Shown: piece by piece, positions 8,839-16,837 of the stretch
Layout of the letters: the number at the start of each line of letters is the position of its first letter
Numbering within the stretch: the stretch's first letter is position 1
Program-made: the position numbers and the translations under genes
The notes under the pieces: generated by a model
What the model was told of the DNA's origin: nothing
Seen by the model: the letters and a program-made list of their open reading frames with translations, nothing else
The model's database searches: none
NCBI GenBank assembly: GCA_020248785.1
Contig: JADCGX010000230.1
Coordinates: 1 to 37,331 of the forward strand
Direction of reading: 5' to 3'
Source: Burkholderiales bacterium
Lineage (GTDB): Bacteria; Pseudomonadota; Gammaproteobacteria; Burkholderiales; Burkholderiaceae_F
DNA: 37,331 bases

Positions 8839-9052
8839 GGGACGATTCAGTTCAGGTAACCCGGCGCGGGCCGCACGGCGCGGGTAACGCAGCGCACGCC
8901 TGGTCGAGGCAAACCTGCGATTCTAGGGAAAGCACGGACGCGCCTGCCACGGCGTCCGGTCCAAGCACTTTGCACAACGCTTGCCCCGCTACACTCATTC
9001 GCGCCTTTCGGCTCATCCTGTTCGCTCCTTCCGACTCATTCCTCAACGCGCC
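8839..9052. promoter_or_regulatory. Divergent intergenic region between mpl and the 9053 gene
   Basis: This 214-nt stretch separates a minus-strand operon from a plus-strand gene, so it must hold promoters in both directions. GGCGCGGG occurs twice near 8863-8887. TTTGCAC followed by TACACT near 8969-8995 loosely resembles -35/-10 elements, but the spacing is short. No box can be assigned firmly. Confidence 0.35.
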
Positions 9053-9688
9053 ATGCCCCTGCCGAGCGAGTTGCAGATCGAGATCGCCGCGACGGCCGCG
9101 CGCCTGATCGCGGAAGACGGGCTCGACTACGCCACGGCCAAGCGCAAGGCGGCGCAGGACGTGCTCGGCGCGGGCGCGCGCCAGACGCTGCCGGACAACG
9201 CGGTGGTCGAGCAGGAGCTGCGGCGCTACCTGGAGACCTTCGAGCCCGAGCGTCACCCGCAACGCCTCGCGGCCTTGCGCGCGTTGGCACTGGAGTGGAT
9301 GGAGCACCTGGCGCAGTTCGACCCGCACCTGGTGGGGGCCGTCCTCAATGGCACCGCGACCGAGCATTCGGACGTGCATTTGCATTTGTTCACGGACGAC
9401 GTGAAGGAAGTGGAGATGTTCCTGCTCAATGCGGGCTTGGACTTCGAGGTCGAGGACGGCGACGACCGTCCGGGCGGTGCCGCGGAAGTGCTCCAGCTCC
9501 TGTCCACGCCGCGCCGGGGGCTTGGGCTGCCGCCGCGGGTGGGCATCGTGCTGTCGCTGCACCCAGCCGACGGCGTGCGCACCGCGGCGCGCTCGCGCTC
9601 GACATCGGCTGGCCTGCACCCAGTAGAGGCGGCAGGTCGGGCGAACCTCGGGCAACTGCGGCAACTACTGGCCGACAGCCGCGCGTGA
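9053..9688 (+). CDS. Uncharacterised protein with a nucleotidyltransferase-like motif
   Basis: A 211-aa soluble protein whose family I do not recognise firmly. The N-terminal ~60 residues are helical (a conserved-looking LIAEDGLDYATAKRKAAQDV). Residues 95-125 read GAVLNGTATEHSDVHLHLFTD, which recalls the 'G..A.G...SD.DL' core of nucleotidyltransferase folds, with His where the second Asp is often found; activity may therefore be lost. The start is set at the ATG at 9053, just before MPLPSELQIEI, because residues upstream are Arg/Ser-rich and atypical. Its stop overlaps the GTG of the TlpA-like gene by 4 nt, indicating coupled expression. Confidence 0.65.
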   Translation: MPLPSELQIEIAATAARLIAEDGLDYATAKRKAAQDVLGAGARQTLPDNAVVEQELRRYLETFEPERHPQRLAALRALALEWMEHLAQFDPHLVGAVLNGTATEHSDVHLHLFTDDVKEVEMFLLNAGLDFEVEDGDDRPGGAAEVLQLLSTPRRGLGLPPRVGIVLSLHPADGVRTAARSRSTSAGLHPVEAAGRANLGQLRQLLADSRA

Positions 9689-10224
9689 ATCGCCGTCAAA
9701 CCCTGCTCCTTGCTGCCACCGGCGCCGGCGCCGCGCTGCTCGGCGGCGCGCTCGCCTGGTGGCGGCTTGCACCAGCGCCGCCGGCCGACACGGCCGTGGC
9801 CCAGCTCTTCGCCCAGAGTTTTCCCGATGCCGAGGGGCGCGCGCAGTCCATGGCGCAGTGGCGCGGCAAGCTGTTGGTCGTGAACTTCTGGGCGACCTGG
9901 TGTGCGCCATGCGTCGAAGAAATGCCGGACCTGGAGCGCGTGCGACTTGCGTATCTGGATCGAAATGTGGAGATCGTCGGCATAGGGATCGACAACGCAG
10001 CCAAGATCCGTGCCTTCCGCGACGAGCTCAAGCTGACGCTGCCGCTTCTGGTGGCCGGTGCCGGCGGATCGGAACTCGGGCGCCTCCTAGGCAACCTTGC
10101 CGGCGCCCTCCCCTATACTGTGTTGATCGACCCCTTCGGCCGGGTTGTCCAGCGCAAGCTGGGTCAGATCAAGCCCGCCGAGCTGCAACAGTGGCTTGAT
10201 GCACAACTCAGCGCCCGCGACTGA
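9685..10224 (+). CDS. TlpA/ResA-like thiol-disulfide oxidoreductase
   Basis: A 179-aa periplasmic thioredoxin-fold protein. The N-terminus NRRQTLLLAATGAGAALLGG is a membrane anchor or signal, with twin arginines that could engage Tat. The redox site is FWATWCAPCVEEMPDLE (Cys73 and Cys76), followed by the AhpC/TSA-type insert GIGIDNAAKIRAF and the cis-Pro strand LPYTVLIDPFGRVV. Such proteins reduce apocytochrome c or other periplasmic thiols; the partner is not evident, although a YpjD/CcsA-like gene lies elsewhere in the window. Translation starts at GTG 9685, overlapping the preceding stop (GTGA). Confidence 0.88.
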   Translation: MNRRQTLLLAATGAGAALLGGALAWWRLAPAPPADTAVAQLFAQSFPDAEGRAQSMAQWRGKLLVVNFWATWCAPCVEEMPDLERVRLAYLDRNVEIVGIGIDNAAKIRAFRDELKLTLPLLVAGAGGSELGRLLGNLAGALPYTVLIDPFGRVVQRKLGQIKPAELQQWLDAQLSARD

Positions 10225-10350
10225 CGGGTTCAACGGCAGGCTGGACATCCAGTCGCGCACAGGCCACAATCGCGGACTTCTGTTTCTTATTGCCGCGTAG
10301 TTTGTTCAATCCCCCGCTTTTGTCTTGAAAGCTGGCGCGGCGGACCAACG

Positions 10351-10794
10351 GTGGCATCGCGCATTCTTGTCCTCAACGGACCCAACCTGAACCTGCTCGG
10401 CGCTCGCGAGCCCGGCATCTATGGCACGCGCACGCTGGCCGAGATCGAGCGGGACCTCGAGGAAGTGGCGGCCCGCCACCGCGCTGAGGTTGTCTTTTTC
10501 CAGAGCAATCATGAAGGCGGCCTGATCGACCGCGTCCACGCGGCGCGTTCCGATGGCGTGGACTTCATCGTCATCAACGCTGGGGCCTTCACCCACACCA
10601 GCATTGCACTGCGCGACGCGCTCGTTGCCGTGGCCATTCCGTTCATCGAGGTGCATCTGTCCAACGTGCATGCCCGCGAGGCGTTCCGCCACCACTCTGT
10701 GCTGGCCGATGTCGCGGTCGGCTCGATCGCGGGCCTGGGCTGGGCCGGCTATCGGTTTGCTCTCGAGTTCGCCCTGACCGACCGCGCCTCGTAG
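10351..10794 (+). CDS. aroQ: 3-dehydroquinate dehydratase, type II
   Basis: A type II dehydroquinase of 147 aa, the normal length; a dodecamer in characterised homologues. It dehydrates 3-dehydroquinate to 3-dehydroshikimate, directly before the AroE step. The signature [21 protein letters not shown] is at the N-terminus with the catalytic loop Tyr. [45 protein letters not shown] and GLGWAGY complete the active site. The start codon is GTG at 10351. It precedes accB by 25 nt, the order common in betaproteobacteria. Confidence 0.97.
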   Translation: MASRILVLNGPNLNLLGAREPGIYGTRTLAEIERDLEEVAARHRAEVVFFQSNHEGGLIDRVHAARSDGVDFIVINAGAFTHTSIALRDALVAVAIPFIEVHLSNVHAREAFRHHSVLADVAVGSIAGLGWAGYRFALEFALTDRAS

Positions 10795-10819
10795 TCGCAG
10801 CGGCAAAAAGGAAGATCGC

Positions 10820-11299
10820 ATGGATCTGCGCAAGCTGAAGACATTGATCGATCTGGTCGCCGAGTCGGGCATCGCCGAGATCGAGGTGACCGAGGGCGAG
10901 GACAAGGTCCGCATCGTCAAGCACAACCCGGCCGCGATGTCGGCGCCGATGACCATGCCGGCGCCGACCTACGTCGCCGCGCCTGCACCAATGGCGCCCT
11001 TAGCTGCCGGTGCTCCCACTGCTGCCGCGCCAGCCCCCGCGGCGCCGCCCGCAGAAGAAGTCAAGGGCAACGTCGTGAAGTCGCCGATGGTCGGCACGTT
11101 TTATCGCTCACCGAGCCCCGGTGCCAAGGCCTTCGTCGAAGTCGGCCAGACCGTCAAGCCCGGCGACACGCTGTGCATCATCGAGGCGATGAAGCTGCTC
11201 AACGAGATCGAGGCCGAGGTGGCCGGCGAGGTGAAGCAGATCCTCGCGGAAAACGGCCAGGCGGTCGAGTACGGCCAGCCGCTGTTCGTGATCGGCTGA
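10820..11299 (+). CDS. accB: Biotin carboxyl carrier protein of acetyl-CoA carboxylase
   Basis: A 159-aa BCCP that carries biotin between the carboxylase (AccC) and transcarboxylase (AccAD) subunits for malonyl-CoA synthesis. The N-terminal helical domain ([20 protein letters not shown]) is followed by a ~45-residue Ala/Pro-rich linker. The C-terminal biotinyl domain begins near [18 protein letters not shown]. The acceptor Lys125 is in the invariant [19 protein letters not shown] lies 8 nt upstream of the ATG. It stops 7 nt before the small leader ORF and 148 nt before accC. Confidence 0.97.
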   Translation: MDLRKLKTLIDLVAESGIAEIEVTEGEDKVRIVKHNPAAMSAPMTMPAPTYVAAPAPMAPLAAGAPTAAAPAPAAPPAEEVKGNVVKSPMVGTFYRSPSPGAKAFVEVGQTVKPGDTLCIIEAMKLLNEIEAEVAGEVKQILAENGQAVEYGQPLFVIG

Positions 11300-11306
11300 C
11301 CGCTTC

Positions 11307-11447
11307 ATGTTCGGCAAGATCCTCATCGCCAACCGCGGCGACCGTGCCAAGGGCACGGCGGCGGAGGCTAACTTCCGCGCAGCGGAAGTTAAGGCGCGTC
11401 GCGCCGGCCGCAGCCAAATTACCGGCGATTACGCCGCGGGGCACTGA
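11307..11447 (+). CDS. 46-codon leader ORF: duplicated accC start with a novel tail
   Basis: This ORF begins 7 nt after the accB stop and ends with a TGA directly followed by the accC ATG, in the same frame. Its first 11 codons, MFGKILIANRG, copy the accC N-terminus ([11 protein letters not shown]); nucleotides 11307-11341 match 11448-11482 at 33 of 35 positions. The remaining 35 residues are Ala/Arg-rich (GDRAKGTAAEANFRAAEVKA, then RRAGRSQITGDYAAGH) and resemble nothing I know. The underlying DNA is almost wholly inverted repeats. It could be a translated leader that couples accB and accC translation by termination-reinitiation, or a remnant of a partial accC duplication. The ORF is certain; that it is expressed is inferred. 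Confidence 0.6.
   Translation: MFGKILIANRGDRAKGTAAEANFRAAEVKARRAGRSQITGDYAAGH
11342..11436 (+). promoter_or_regulatory. Cluster of four hairpins in the accB-accC spacer
   Basis: Four perfect inverted repeats follow one another. CCGTGCC/GGCACGG is at 11342-11358 (3-nt loop). TAACTTCCGC/GCGGAAGTTA is at 11369-11391 (10 bp, 3-nt loop). GGCGC/GCGCC is at 11393-11405 and CGGCG/CGCCG at 11423-11436. CGCCGCGG at 11432-11439 is also complementary to CCGCGGCG in both accC-start copies (11333-11340 and 11474-11481), so competing pairings are possible. No U-tract follows, so this does not look like an intrinsic terminator. A structured leader acting on accC translation is the favoured inference. Confidence 0.5.
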
Positions 11448-12806
11448 ATGTTTGGCAAGCTCCTCATCGCCAACCGCGGCGAAATCGCCCTGCGTATCCA
11501 GCGCGCCTGCCGCGAACTCGGCATCCGCACGGTGGTCGTCCACTCCACGGCAGACAACGAAGCCAAGTACGTGAAGCTCGCCGACGAGTCGGTGTGCATC
11601 GGCCCGCCGCCGTCGAAGGACAGCTACCTCAACATCCCGGCGATCATCAGCGCGGCCGAGGTCACCGACGCCGAGGCGATCCATCCCGGCTACGGTTTCC
11701 TCTCCGAGAATGCCGACTTCGCCGAGCGGGTCGAAAAATCCGGCTTTGTCTTCATCGGTCCGCGGCCGGAGTCGATCCGGCTCATGGGCGACAAGGTCAG
11801 CGCCAAGCAGGCCATGCAGGCCGCGGGCGTGCCCACGGTGCCGGGCTCCGAGGGCGCGCTGCCGGAGGATCCGCGCGAGGTGGTGAAGATCGCGCGCGCC
11901 ATCGGCTACCCGGTCATCATCAAGGCCGCAGGCGGCGGTGGTGGCCGCGGCATGCGGGTGGTGCACACCGAGGCCGCGCTCGTCAACGCGGTCAACATGA
12001 CGCGGCAGGAGGCGCAAACGGCCTTCGGCAATCCATCCGTGTACATGGAGAAGTTTCTCGAGAACCCGCGCCACATCGAGATCCAGGTGCTGGCGGACCA
12101 GCATCGCAACGCGGTGTGGCTGGGCGAGCGTGACTGCTCGATGCAGCGGCGCCACCAGAAGATCATCGAGGAAGCGCCGGCACCGGGCATCGTGCGCAAG
12201 TTCATCGAGAAGATCGGCGATCGCTGCGCCGACGCCTGCCGCAAGATCAACTACCGCGGCGTCGGCACCTTTGAGTTCCTGTACGAGAACGGCGAGTTCT
12301 ACTTCATCGAGATGAACACGCGCGTGCAGGTGGAGCACCCCGTCACCGAGATGGTGACCGGCATCGACATCGTGCAGATGCAGATCCGCATCGCCGCCGG
12401 CGAGAAGATGACGCTGCGCCAGCGCGACATCGCGACCAAGGGCGCGGCCATCGAATGCCGCATCAATGCCGAGGACCCATTCAAGTTCACGCCGAGCCCG
12501 GGACGCATCACGGCCTGGCACGCGCCCGGCGGCCCAGGGGTGCGGGTGGATTCGCATGCCTATGCCGGCTACATGGTGCCCCCCAACTACGACAGCATGA
12601 TCGGCAAGCTCATTTGCTACGGCGACACGCGCGCGCAGGCACTGGCGCGCATGCGGATCGCACTGTCGGAAATGGTGGTCGAGGGCATCTCGACTAACAT
12701 CCCGCTGCACCGTGAACTGATGCTGGACGAGAAGTTCATCCTGGGCGGCACCAGCATCCACTATCTCGAAAAGCGGCTGGCGGCAAAGCAGGCCAACCAG
12801 GTCTAG
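11448..12806 (+). CDS. accC: Biotin carboxylase subunit of acetyl-CoA carboxylase
   Basis: A 452-aa ATP-grasp enzyme that carboxylates biotin on AccB using ATP and bicarbonate. The N-terminal domain starts [20 protein letters not shown]. The glycine-rich ATP loop is [16 protein letters not shown], and the ATP-grasp core continues through [20 protein letters not shown]. The active-site motif is [20 protein letters not shown]. Length and motifs are complete. The ATG abuts the TGA of the leader ORF, and only a weak GGGG lies upstream as a ribosome-binding site, which fits dependence on upstream translation. It is followed by prmA after 10 nt. Confidence 0.97.
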   Translation: MFGKLLIANRGEIALRIQRACRELGIRTVVVHSTADNEAKYVKLADESVCIGPPPSKDSYLNIPAIISAAEVTDAEAIHPGYGFLSENADFAERVEKSGFVFIGPRPESIRLMGDKVSAKQAMQAAGVPTVPGSEGALPEDPREVVKIARAIGYPVIIKAAGGGGGRGMRVVHTEAALVNAVNMTRQEAQTAFGNPSVYMEKFLENPRHIEIQVLADQHRNAVWLGERDCSMQRRHQKIIEEAPAPGIVRKFIEKIGDRCADACRKINYRGVGTFEFLYENGEFYFIEMNTRVQVEHPVTEMVTGIDIVQMQIRIAAGEKMTLRQRDIATKGAAIECRINAEDPFKFTPSPGRITAWHAPGGPGVRVDSHAYAGYMVPPNYDSMIGKLICYGDTRAQALARMRIALSEMVVEGISTNIPLHRELMLDEKFILGGTSIHYLEKRLAAKQANQV

Positions 12807-12816
12807 CCGCCCGTCC

Positions 12817-13746
12817 GTGCTGCGCGAACTCACGCTGCTCGTTGCCGAACCGCAGGCTGAGGCGCTGTCGGACGCGCTGCTCGACCTCGGCGCGCTGGCC
12901 GTGACGGTCGAGGATGCGCAGGCCGACACCGAGCACGAAGCGCCGCTGTATGGCGAGCCCGGCATGGAACCGGCGCAGCACGCCTGGCCCGAGAGTCGCC
13001 TGCATCTGCTCATCGCGCCCGGAATGGACCCGCAGCAACTGATCGCCGGCGCCGCCGAACAGTGCGCACTGCCGCCGCCCGCAGTCACTGCCCTGCGCAG
13101 CGTCGAGGACGCCGACTGGGTGCGCCTGACGCAGGCGCAGTTTCCGCCCACCCAGGTGGGCGCGCGGCTTTGGATCGTGCCGACCTGGCACGAGCCGCCG
13201 GATGCAACGGCGCTGAACATCCGCATCGATCCCGGCGTGGCCTTCGGCACCGGCACGCATCCGACCACGCGGCTGTGCCTGGCCTGGCTCGAAGAGCAGC
13301 TGGCAGCCAGGGCGCGCGTGCTCGACTACGGTTGTGGCTCGGGCATCCTGGCGATCGCCGCCGCGCGCCTGGGGGCCGCGCAGGTGCATGGGGTGGACAT
13401 CGACGAGCAGGCGGTGCGGGCCGCGCAGCACAACTCGGCGGCCAACGGCGTCGATCCGCAATCCGCCCGCTACACTGCCTCGGCTGATCTCGCGCCGCTC
13501 GACACGCCCGGCGGCCGCTTTGACGTCGTGCTCGCCAACATCCTCGCCAATCCCCTGAAGCTGCTCGCCCCCGCCCTGCTTGCCCGGGTGGCGCCCGGCG
13601 GTTCACTGGTGCTTGCGGGCCTGCTCAACCGGCAGGCCGAGGAGCTGATCGCGCTGTATCGATCAATCGACGAAGCGGTTGAATTATCAGTGTGGCGCGA
13701 GATGGACGGCTGGAGCTGCCTGGCGGGCCAGCGCAGGAGCGGCTGA
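12817..13746 (+). CDS. prmA: Ribosomal protein L11 methyltransferase
   Basis: A 309-aa SAM-dependent enzyme that trimethylates L11. The N-terminal substrate-recognition domain (LRELTLLVAEPQAEALSDAL) leads to the catalytic domain with the pre-motif IDPGVAFGTGTHPTTRLCL and SAM motif I at VLDYGCGSGILAIAAARLGA. The PrmA-type NPP-like segment is DVVLANILANPLKLLAP. The start is GTG at 12817, only 10 nt after accC, and the stop TGA overlaps the ATG of the next gene by one base (TGATG), so the gene is embedded in the accBC operon. Confidence 0.96.
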   Translation: MLRELTLLVAEPQAEALSDALLDLGALAVTVEDAQADTEHEAPLYGEPGMEPAQHAWPESRLHLLIAPGMDPQQLIAGAAEQCALPPPAVTALRSVEDADWVRLTQAQFPPTQVGARLWIVPTWHEPPDATALNIRIDPGVAFGTGTHPTTRLCLAWLEEQLAARARVLDYGCGSGILAIAAARLGAAQVHGVDIDEQAVRAAQHNSAANGVDPQSARYTASADLAPLDTPGGRFDVVLANILANPLKLLAPALLARVAPGGSLVLAGLLNRQAEELIALYRSIDEAVELSVWREMDGWSCLAGQRRSG

Positions 13747-14795
13747 TGGCACTGGCGACCCGCTGCCCCAAGTGCAAGGCGCTGTTTCGCGTGGTGGCCG
13801 ACCAACTCAAGCTGCGCGGCGGCTTGGTGCGCTGTGGATCGTGCCGTCATGTGTTCGACGCCATCGGCAGTCTCACCTATGTCGACGACATCACGGTGCA
13901 GAAGCAGCCGGCGGCCGCGACGCCAGCCGTCGCAGCAGCGCCCGCCCCGGCGCAAAGCCCACCTGCCGCCGACCGGCCAGCCCGCAGCGAGAAGCGGCTT
14001 GAGCCGTCACGCCGCATCGATCTCGCGGGCAGCGAGGCCGGTGTGCCGACCCTCATCCTCACAGACCCGCCGACGCCGATCCAGGGGACGCGGCAGTCCG
14101 AGACACCCGTGTCCGCCGCAGCCGCGGCAGAGCGGCCACCGGTCGTGATCGCGCGAGACGAGGACGCGGTGCGCACGCGCCGCGAGGGGCGCCGCCAACG
14201 CAAGCTCGACGACGAGCGCGCGCACGCCGGCGCCGCGCAGAACCCGGACGAGGTTCGGGGCGACGAGCCGGCCGCAGCAGAGTTTCTTCAGGGCAGGCAA
14301 CAGTCTCGCAGCGTTTCGGTTGTCTTCGGTGGCGGCAGCCTGCTGCTGTTCGCGCTCATGCTGCTCCAGCTGGCCGTCGTGTTTCGCGTCGAGCTGTCCA
14401 CGCAGTTTCCGACACTGCGACCAACCCTCGTGCAACTTTGCAAGCCAATCAACTGCGACGTCGGCTGGCCGACGCGGGCGGAATCGCTCGCCCTCGTGGG
14501 CACCGAGCTACAGGCCGTGCCGGGCACAGATGTCCTTGAGCTCACCGCTGTCATCCGCAACCGCGCGAGCTTTACTGTCGCGCTACCCGCGATCGAAGTC
14601 ACGCTGACCGACACCAACAGCCGCGATGTCGCGCGCAAGGTGTTCGCCCCTGTCGACTACTTCGCTTCCAGCGGGCAGTCTTCCAACCGGATCGACGAAG
14701 GTCTTGCCGCTGGCGCCGACTACGAAGTTCGCATCCACTTCGAGGCGCGCGGCCTGAGCGCAGCCGGCTACCGCGTCTATCCGTTTTACCTGTAA
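13746..14795 (+). CDS. Zinc-ribbon, membrane-anchored DUF3426 protein
   Basis: A 349-aa protein. The N-terminal MJ0042-type zinc ribbon has Cys7, Cys10, Cys30 and Cys33 (TRCPKCKALFRV...RCGSCRHVF). A long Ala/Pro/Arg-rich linker, probably disordered, follows to about residue 185. One transmembrane helix lies near 195-218 (SLLLFALMLLQLAVVFRV). The C-terminal ~130 residues form the DUF3426 domain, expected outside the membrane (LELTAVIRNRASFTVALPAI). The function of the family is unknown. The true start is the ATG at 13746, directly before MALATRCPKCK, overlapping the prmA stop by one base; an in-frame extension upstream only re-reads prmA. Confidence 0.85.
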   Translation: MALATRCPKCKALFRVVADQLKLRGGLVRCGSCRHVFDAIGSLTYVDDITVQKQPAAATPAVAAAPAPAQSPPAADRPARSEKRLEPSRRIDLAGSEAGVPTLILTDPPTPIQGTRQSETPVSAAAAAERPPVVIARDEDAVRTRREGRRQRKLDDERAHAGAAQNPDEVRGDEPAAAEFLQGRQQSRSVSVVFGGGSLLLFALMLLQLAVVFRVELSTQFPTLRPTLVQLCKPINCDVGWPTRAESLALVGTELQAVPGTDVLELTAVIRNRASFTVALPAIEVTLTDTNSRDVARKVFAPVDYFASSGQSSNRIDEGLAAGADYEVRIHFEARGLSAAGYRVYPFYL

Positions 14796-14868
14796 GCCAT
14801 CTCGCCGTTCCTCCCGACACCTGCCCCAGGGCCCGAACGCACCGGCGCCCTCCATACAAGAGAAAACA

Positions 14869-15807
14869 ATGAGCACTCTCATCTGTGGCTCGATCGCCTT
14901 CGATTCGATCATGGTCTTTCCGGGCCGCTTCAAGGACCTCATCCTCCCGGAACAGGTGCACATCCTGAACGTCACGTTCCTCGTGCCGGAGATGAGGCGC
15001 GAGTTCGGCGGCTGCGCCGGCAACATCGCCTACAACCTGAAGCTCCTGGGCGGCACACCCTTGCCAATGGCCACCGTGGGGGATGACGCACCGCCGTACC
15101 TGGCGCGGCTCGATGCGCTGGGCATCGAGCGACGGCATGTTCGCCACGTGCCCAACACCTTCACCGCGCAGGCTTTCATCACGACCGACCTGGATAACAA
15201 CCAGATCACCGCGTTCCATCCGGGTGCAATGTCGCACTCGCACCTGAACTCGGTACCCGGTGACGGCAGCGTGGCGCTCGGCATCGTCGCACCCGACGGT
15301 CGCGACGGCATGTTGCAGCACGCCCAGCAGTTCGCCGAGCTCGGCATTCCGTTCATCTTCGATCCCGGCCAGGGGCTGCCCATGTTCAACGCCGAGGAAC
15401 TCGGCTGGTTCATCGAGCGCGCGCAATACATGGCAATGAACGACTACGAAGCCAAGCTCATGCAGGAAAGAACCGACAGCAGCCTTGAGGCGTTGTCGAA
15501 GAAGCTCAAGGCTCTCATCGTCACACGCGGCGCGCAGGGCTCGCAAATCTATGTGCATGGCAAGGTGACAGAGATCCCGACCGTGAAGCCCGCGGTCGTC
15601 GTTGACCCCACCGGCTGCGGCGATGCGTATCGCGCGGGCCTGCTCTATGGCATCCAGCATGGACTCGACTGGGAGACCACGGGCCGATTGGCGGCCGTCA
15701 TGGGCGCGCTGAAGATCGAGCAGGCCGGCGCGCAGAACCATCGCAGCGACCGCGCCGCAATCGGGCAGCGCTTCTTCGACAGCTTCGGCTATCGCCCCTG
15801 GACGTGA
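14869..15807 (+). CDS. PfkB-family sugar/nucleoside kinase
   Basis: A 312-aa ribokinase-like kinase. The N-terminal family pattern is ICGSIAFDSIMVFPGRFKD, the Gly motif is EFGGCAGNIAYNLKLLGG, and the C-terminal anion-hole and catalytic-base signature is DPTGCGDAYRAGLLYG, in which the Asp of GCGD is the base. The sequence most resembles the 'carbohydrate/adenosine kinase' branch of PfkB proteins seen after prmA in betaproteobacteria. Adenosine or a sugar are both possible substrates and cannot be separated by eye. AAGAG lies just upstream of the ATG. It ends the plus-strand block. Confidence 0.88.
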   Translation: MSTLICGSIAFDSIMVFPGRFKDLILPEQVHILNVTFLVPEMRREFGGCAGNIAYNLKLLGGTPLPMATVGDDAPPYLARLDALGIERRHVRHVPNTFTAQAFITTDLDNNQITAFHPGAMSHSHLNSVPGDGSVALGIVAPDGRDGMLQHAQQFAELGIPFIFDPGQGLPMFNAEELGWFIERAQYMAMNDYEAKLMQERTDSSLEALSKKLKALIVTRGAQGSQIYVHGKVTEIPTVKPAVVVDPTGCGDAYRAGLLYGIQHGLDWETTGRLAAVMGALKIEQAGAQNHRSDRAAIGQRFFDSFGYRPWT

Positions 15808-16104
15808 GGACGACGGAACCCGCCGTCAATGGACCACTGGGTCGGCATTGATCTCGGCACCCTTTGAGGTGTTGCAAATGCACTTTGGACCCCCGCGTGT
15901 GCCCGGACGCGTGGGCAATCGACATCATCAAGGGCACGATGGCGGGCATGGCGGGCATGGCGGTGGCCGCAGGTGCCGGAGATCGACGGCCCGCGATTTA
16001 GGCTCGGTGGTCGCCTTTTGCCGCTGAACCAGGACCACGTCACAACCGTGACGCGCTGGGACGTCACGCGCTGGGACCTGTCACAGCAGGCGGCCTGAAC
16101 GCCC
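15808..16104. other. Gene-free stretch with short tandem repeats, downstream of the PfkB kinase
   Basis: No supportable gene lies here. It contains three near-copies of ATGGCGGGC near 15939-15962, and ACGCGCTGGGAC twice with a 15-nt period (16051-16062 and 16066-16077), flanked by GTCAC/GTGAC arms (16040-16053). A possible 49-codon His/Gly-rich ORF (15878-16027) encodes only low-complexity sequence and is probably not real. Confidence 0.5.
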
Positions 16105-16130
16105 AAGGGGGCGCCGCGGCGCCCCTTGTT
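16105..16130. terminator. Bidirectional intrinsic terminator between pfkB-type kinase and yggT
   Basis: GGGGCGCC (16108-16115) and GGCGCCCC (16118-16125) form an 8-bp GC stem between two convergent genes. The stem is bounded by AA and TT, with CTTGTT after it on the plus strand. The tails are short but the position is right for stopping transcription from both sides. Confidence 0.65.
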
Positions 16131-16151
16131 CATTGGCGGCTCCTGCGGCGA

Positions 16152-16700
16152 TCAAAAACCGCTGCTGTTCACCACGAGCAGCAGGATCTGCACGATCACG
16201 ATGAGCGCGATCGGCGACAGGTCCACGCCGCCCACCAGCGGGATGATCTTTTGAAACGGCGCCAGGAACGGGCGCACCATGAGCGCGATGCCAGGCGCCA
16301 CCGGGGCGTACGGATTCACCCAGCTCAGGATCACGTGCAGCAGCACGAGGAAAAAGACCATGTAGAGCGACCAGCGCAGCACCTGCACGGCCGCGGCGAG
16401 CAACAGTTGCGTCCAGGACCAGCCGGTGGACGCCGCGCCAATGACAAGCAGCGTCAGAATGAGCATCAACAGCGCGATGATGTAGGCAGCCAGCAGCGAG
16501 GCCGTGTCCACTCGGCCCGCGCTGGGCACCACGCGGCGCAGCGGCCGCACCAGCCAGTCCGTCAGCGCGAGCACAAACTGCGCGAACGGATTGCGCCCCG
16601 GCATTCCAATGAAGTTCATGAACGCGCGCAGCAGCAGGGTGACCCCGAGCAACGCGGCAACCGTTTCGATGAGCAGTCGTGCGATGTCGATGAAGATCAT
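16152..16700 (-). CDS. YggT-family integral membrane protein
   Basis: A 182-aa protein made of two YggT repeats (about residues 1-85 and 95-180), each with two hydrophobic helices. The repeat signature appears as PFAQFVLALTDWLVRPLRRV in the first half and as ALMVRPFLAPFQKIIPL in the second. Characterised relatives affect osmotic tolerance and K+ or cell-division functions, but a defined biochemical role is lacking. It stands alone on the minus strand, separated from the H1-like gene upstream by a strong terminator. Confidence 0.88.
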   Translation of the reverse strand: MIFIDIARLLIETVAALLGVTLLLRAFMNFIGMPGRNPFAQFVLALTDWLVRPLRRVVPSAGRVDTASLLAAYIIALLMLILTLLVIGAASTGWSWTQLLLAAAVQVLRWSLYMVFFLVLLHVILSWVNPYAPVAPGIALMVRPFLAPFQKIIPLVGGVDLSPIALIVIVQILLLVVNSSGF

Positions 16701-16788
16701 CGTGAGCGGCGCCGACTCGGCGCTTGGGGCGAAGCGGTCATTTTATCGATGCCCGCAGTAAGGCCCGTGATGCCCGCTTGCCAGATGC

Positions 16789-16821
16789 AAAAAAAGGGCG
16801 CTGCAGGCGCAGCGCCCCTTT
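16789..16821 (-). terminator. Intrinsic terminator of the long histone H1-like gene
   Basis: GGGCGCTGC (16796-16804) pairs with GCAGCGCCC (16809-16817) around a 4-nt loop, and seven T residues follow on the minus strand (A-run at 16789-16795). It lies 17 nt after the H1-like stop codon and is the clearest intrinsic terminator in the window. Confidence 0.9.
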
Positions 16822-16837
16822 AGTGGCGCATGTTGCC

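Noticed and set aside
11369..11391. 10-bp hairpin in the accB-accC spacer as an intrinsic terminator
   Set aside because: No T-run follows it on either strand; AAGG and GCGC-rich sequence come next.
11199..13268. 689-codon open frame on the minus strand opposite accC and prmA
   Set aside because: It lies antisense to two certain genes, has low-complexity His/Arg/Asp-rich sequence and no recognisable domain; long antisense frames are expected at this G+C.
15789..16133. 114-codon minus-strand frame in the pfkB-yggT gap
   Set aside because: Arg/His-rich, spans the terminator hairpin and overlaps the end of the kinase gene; no domain.
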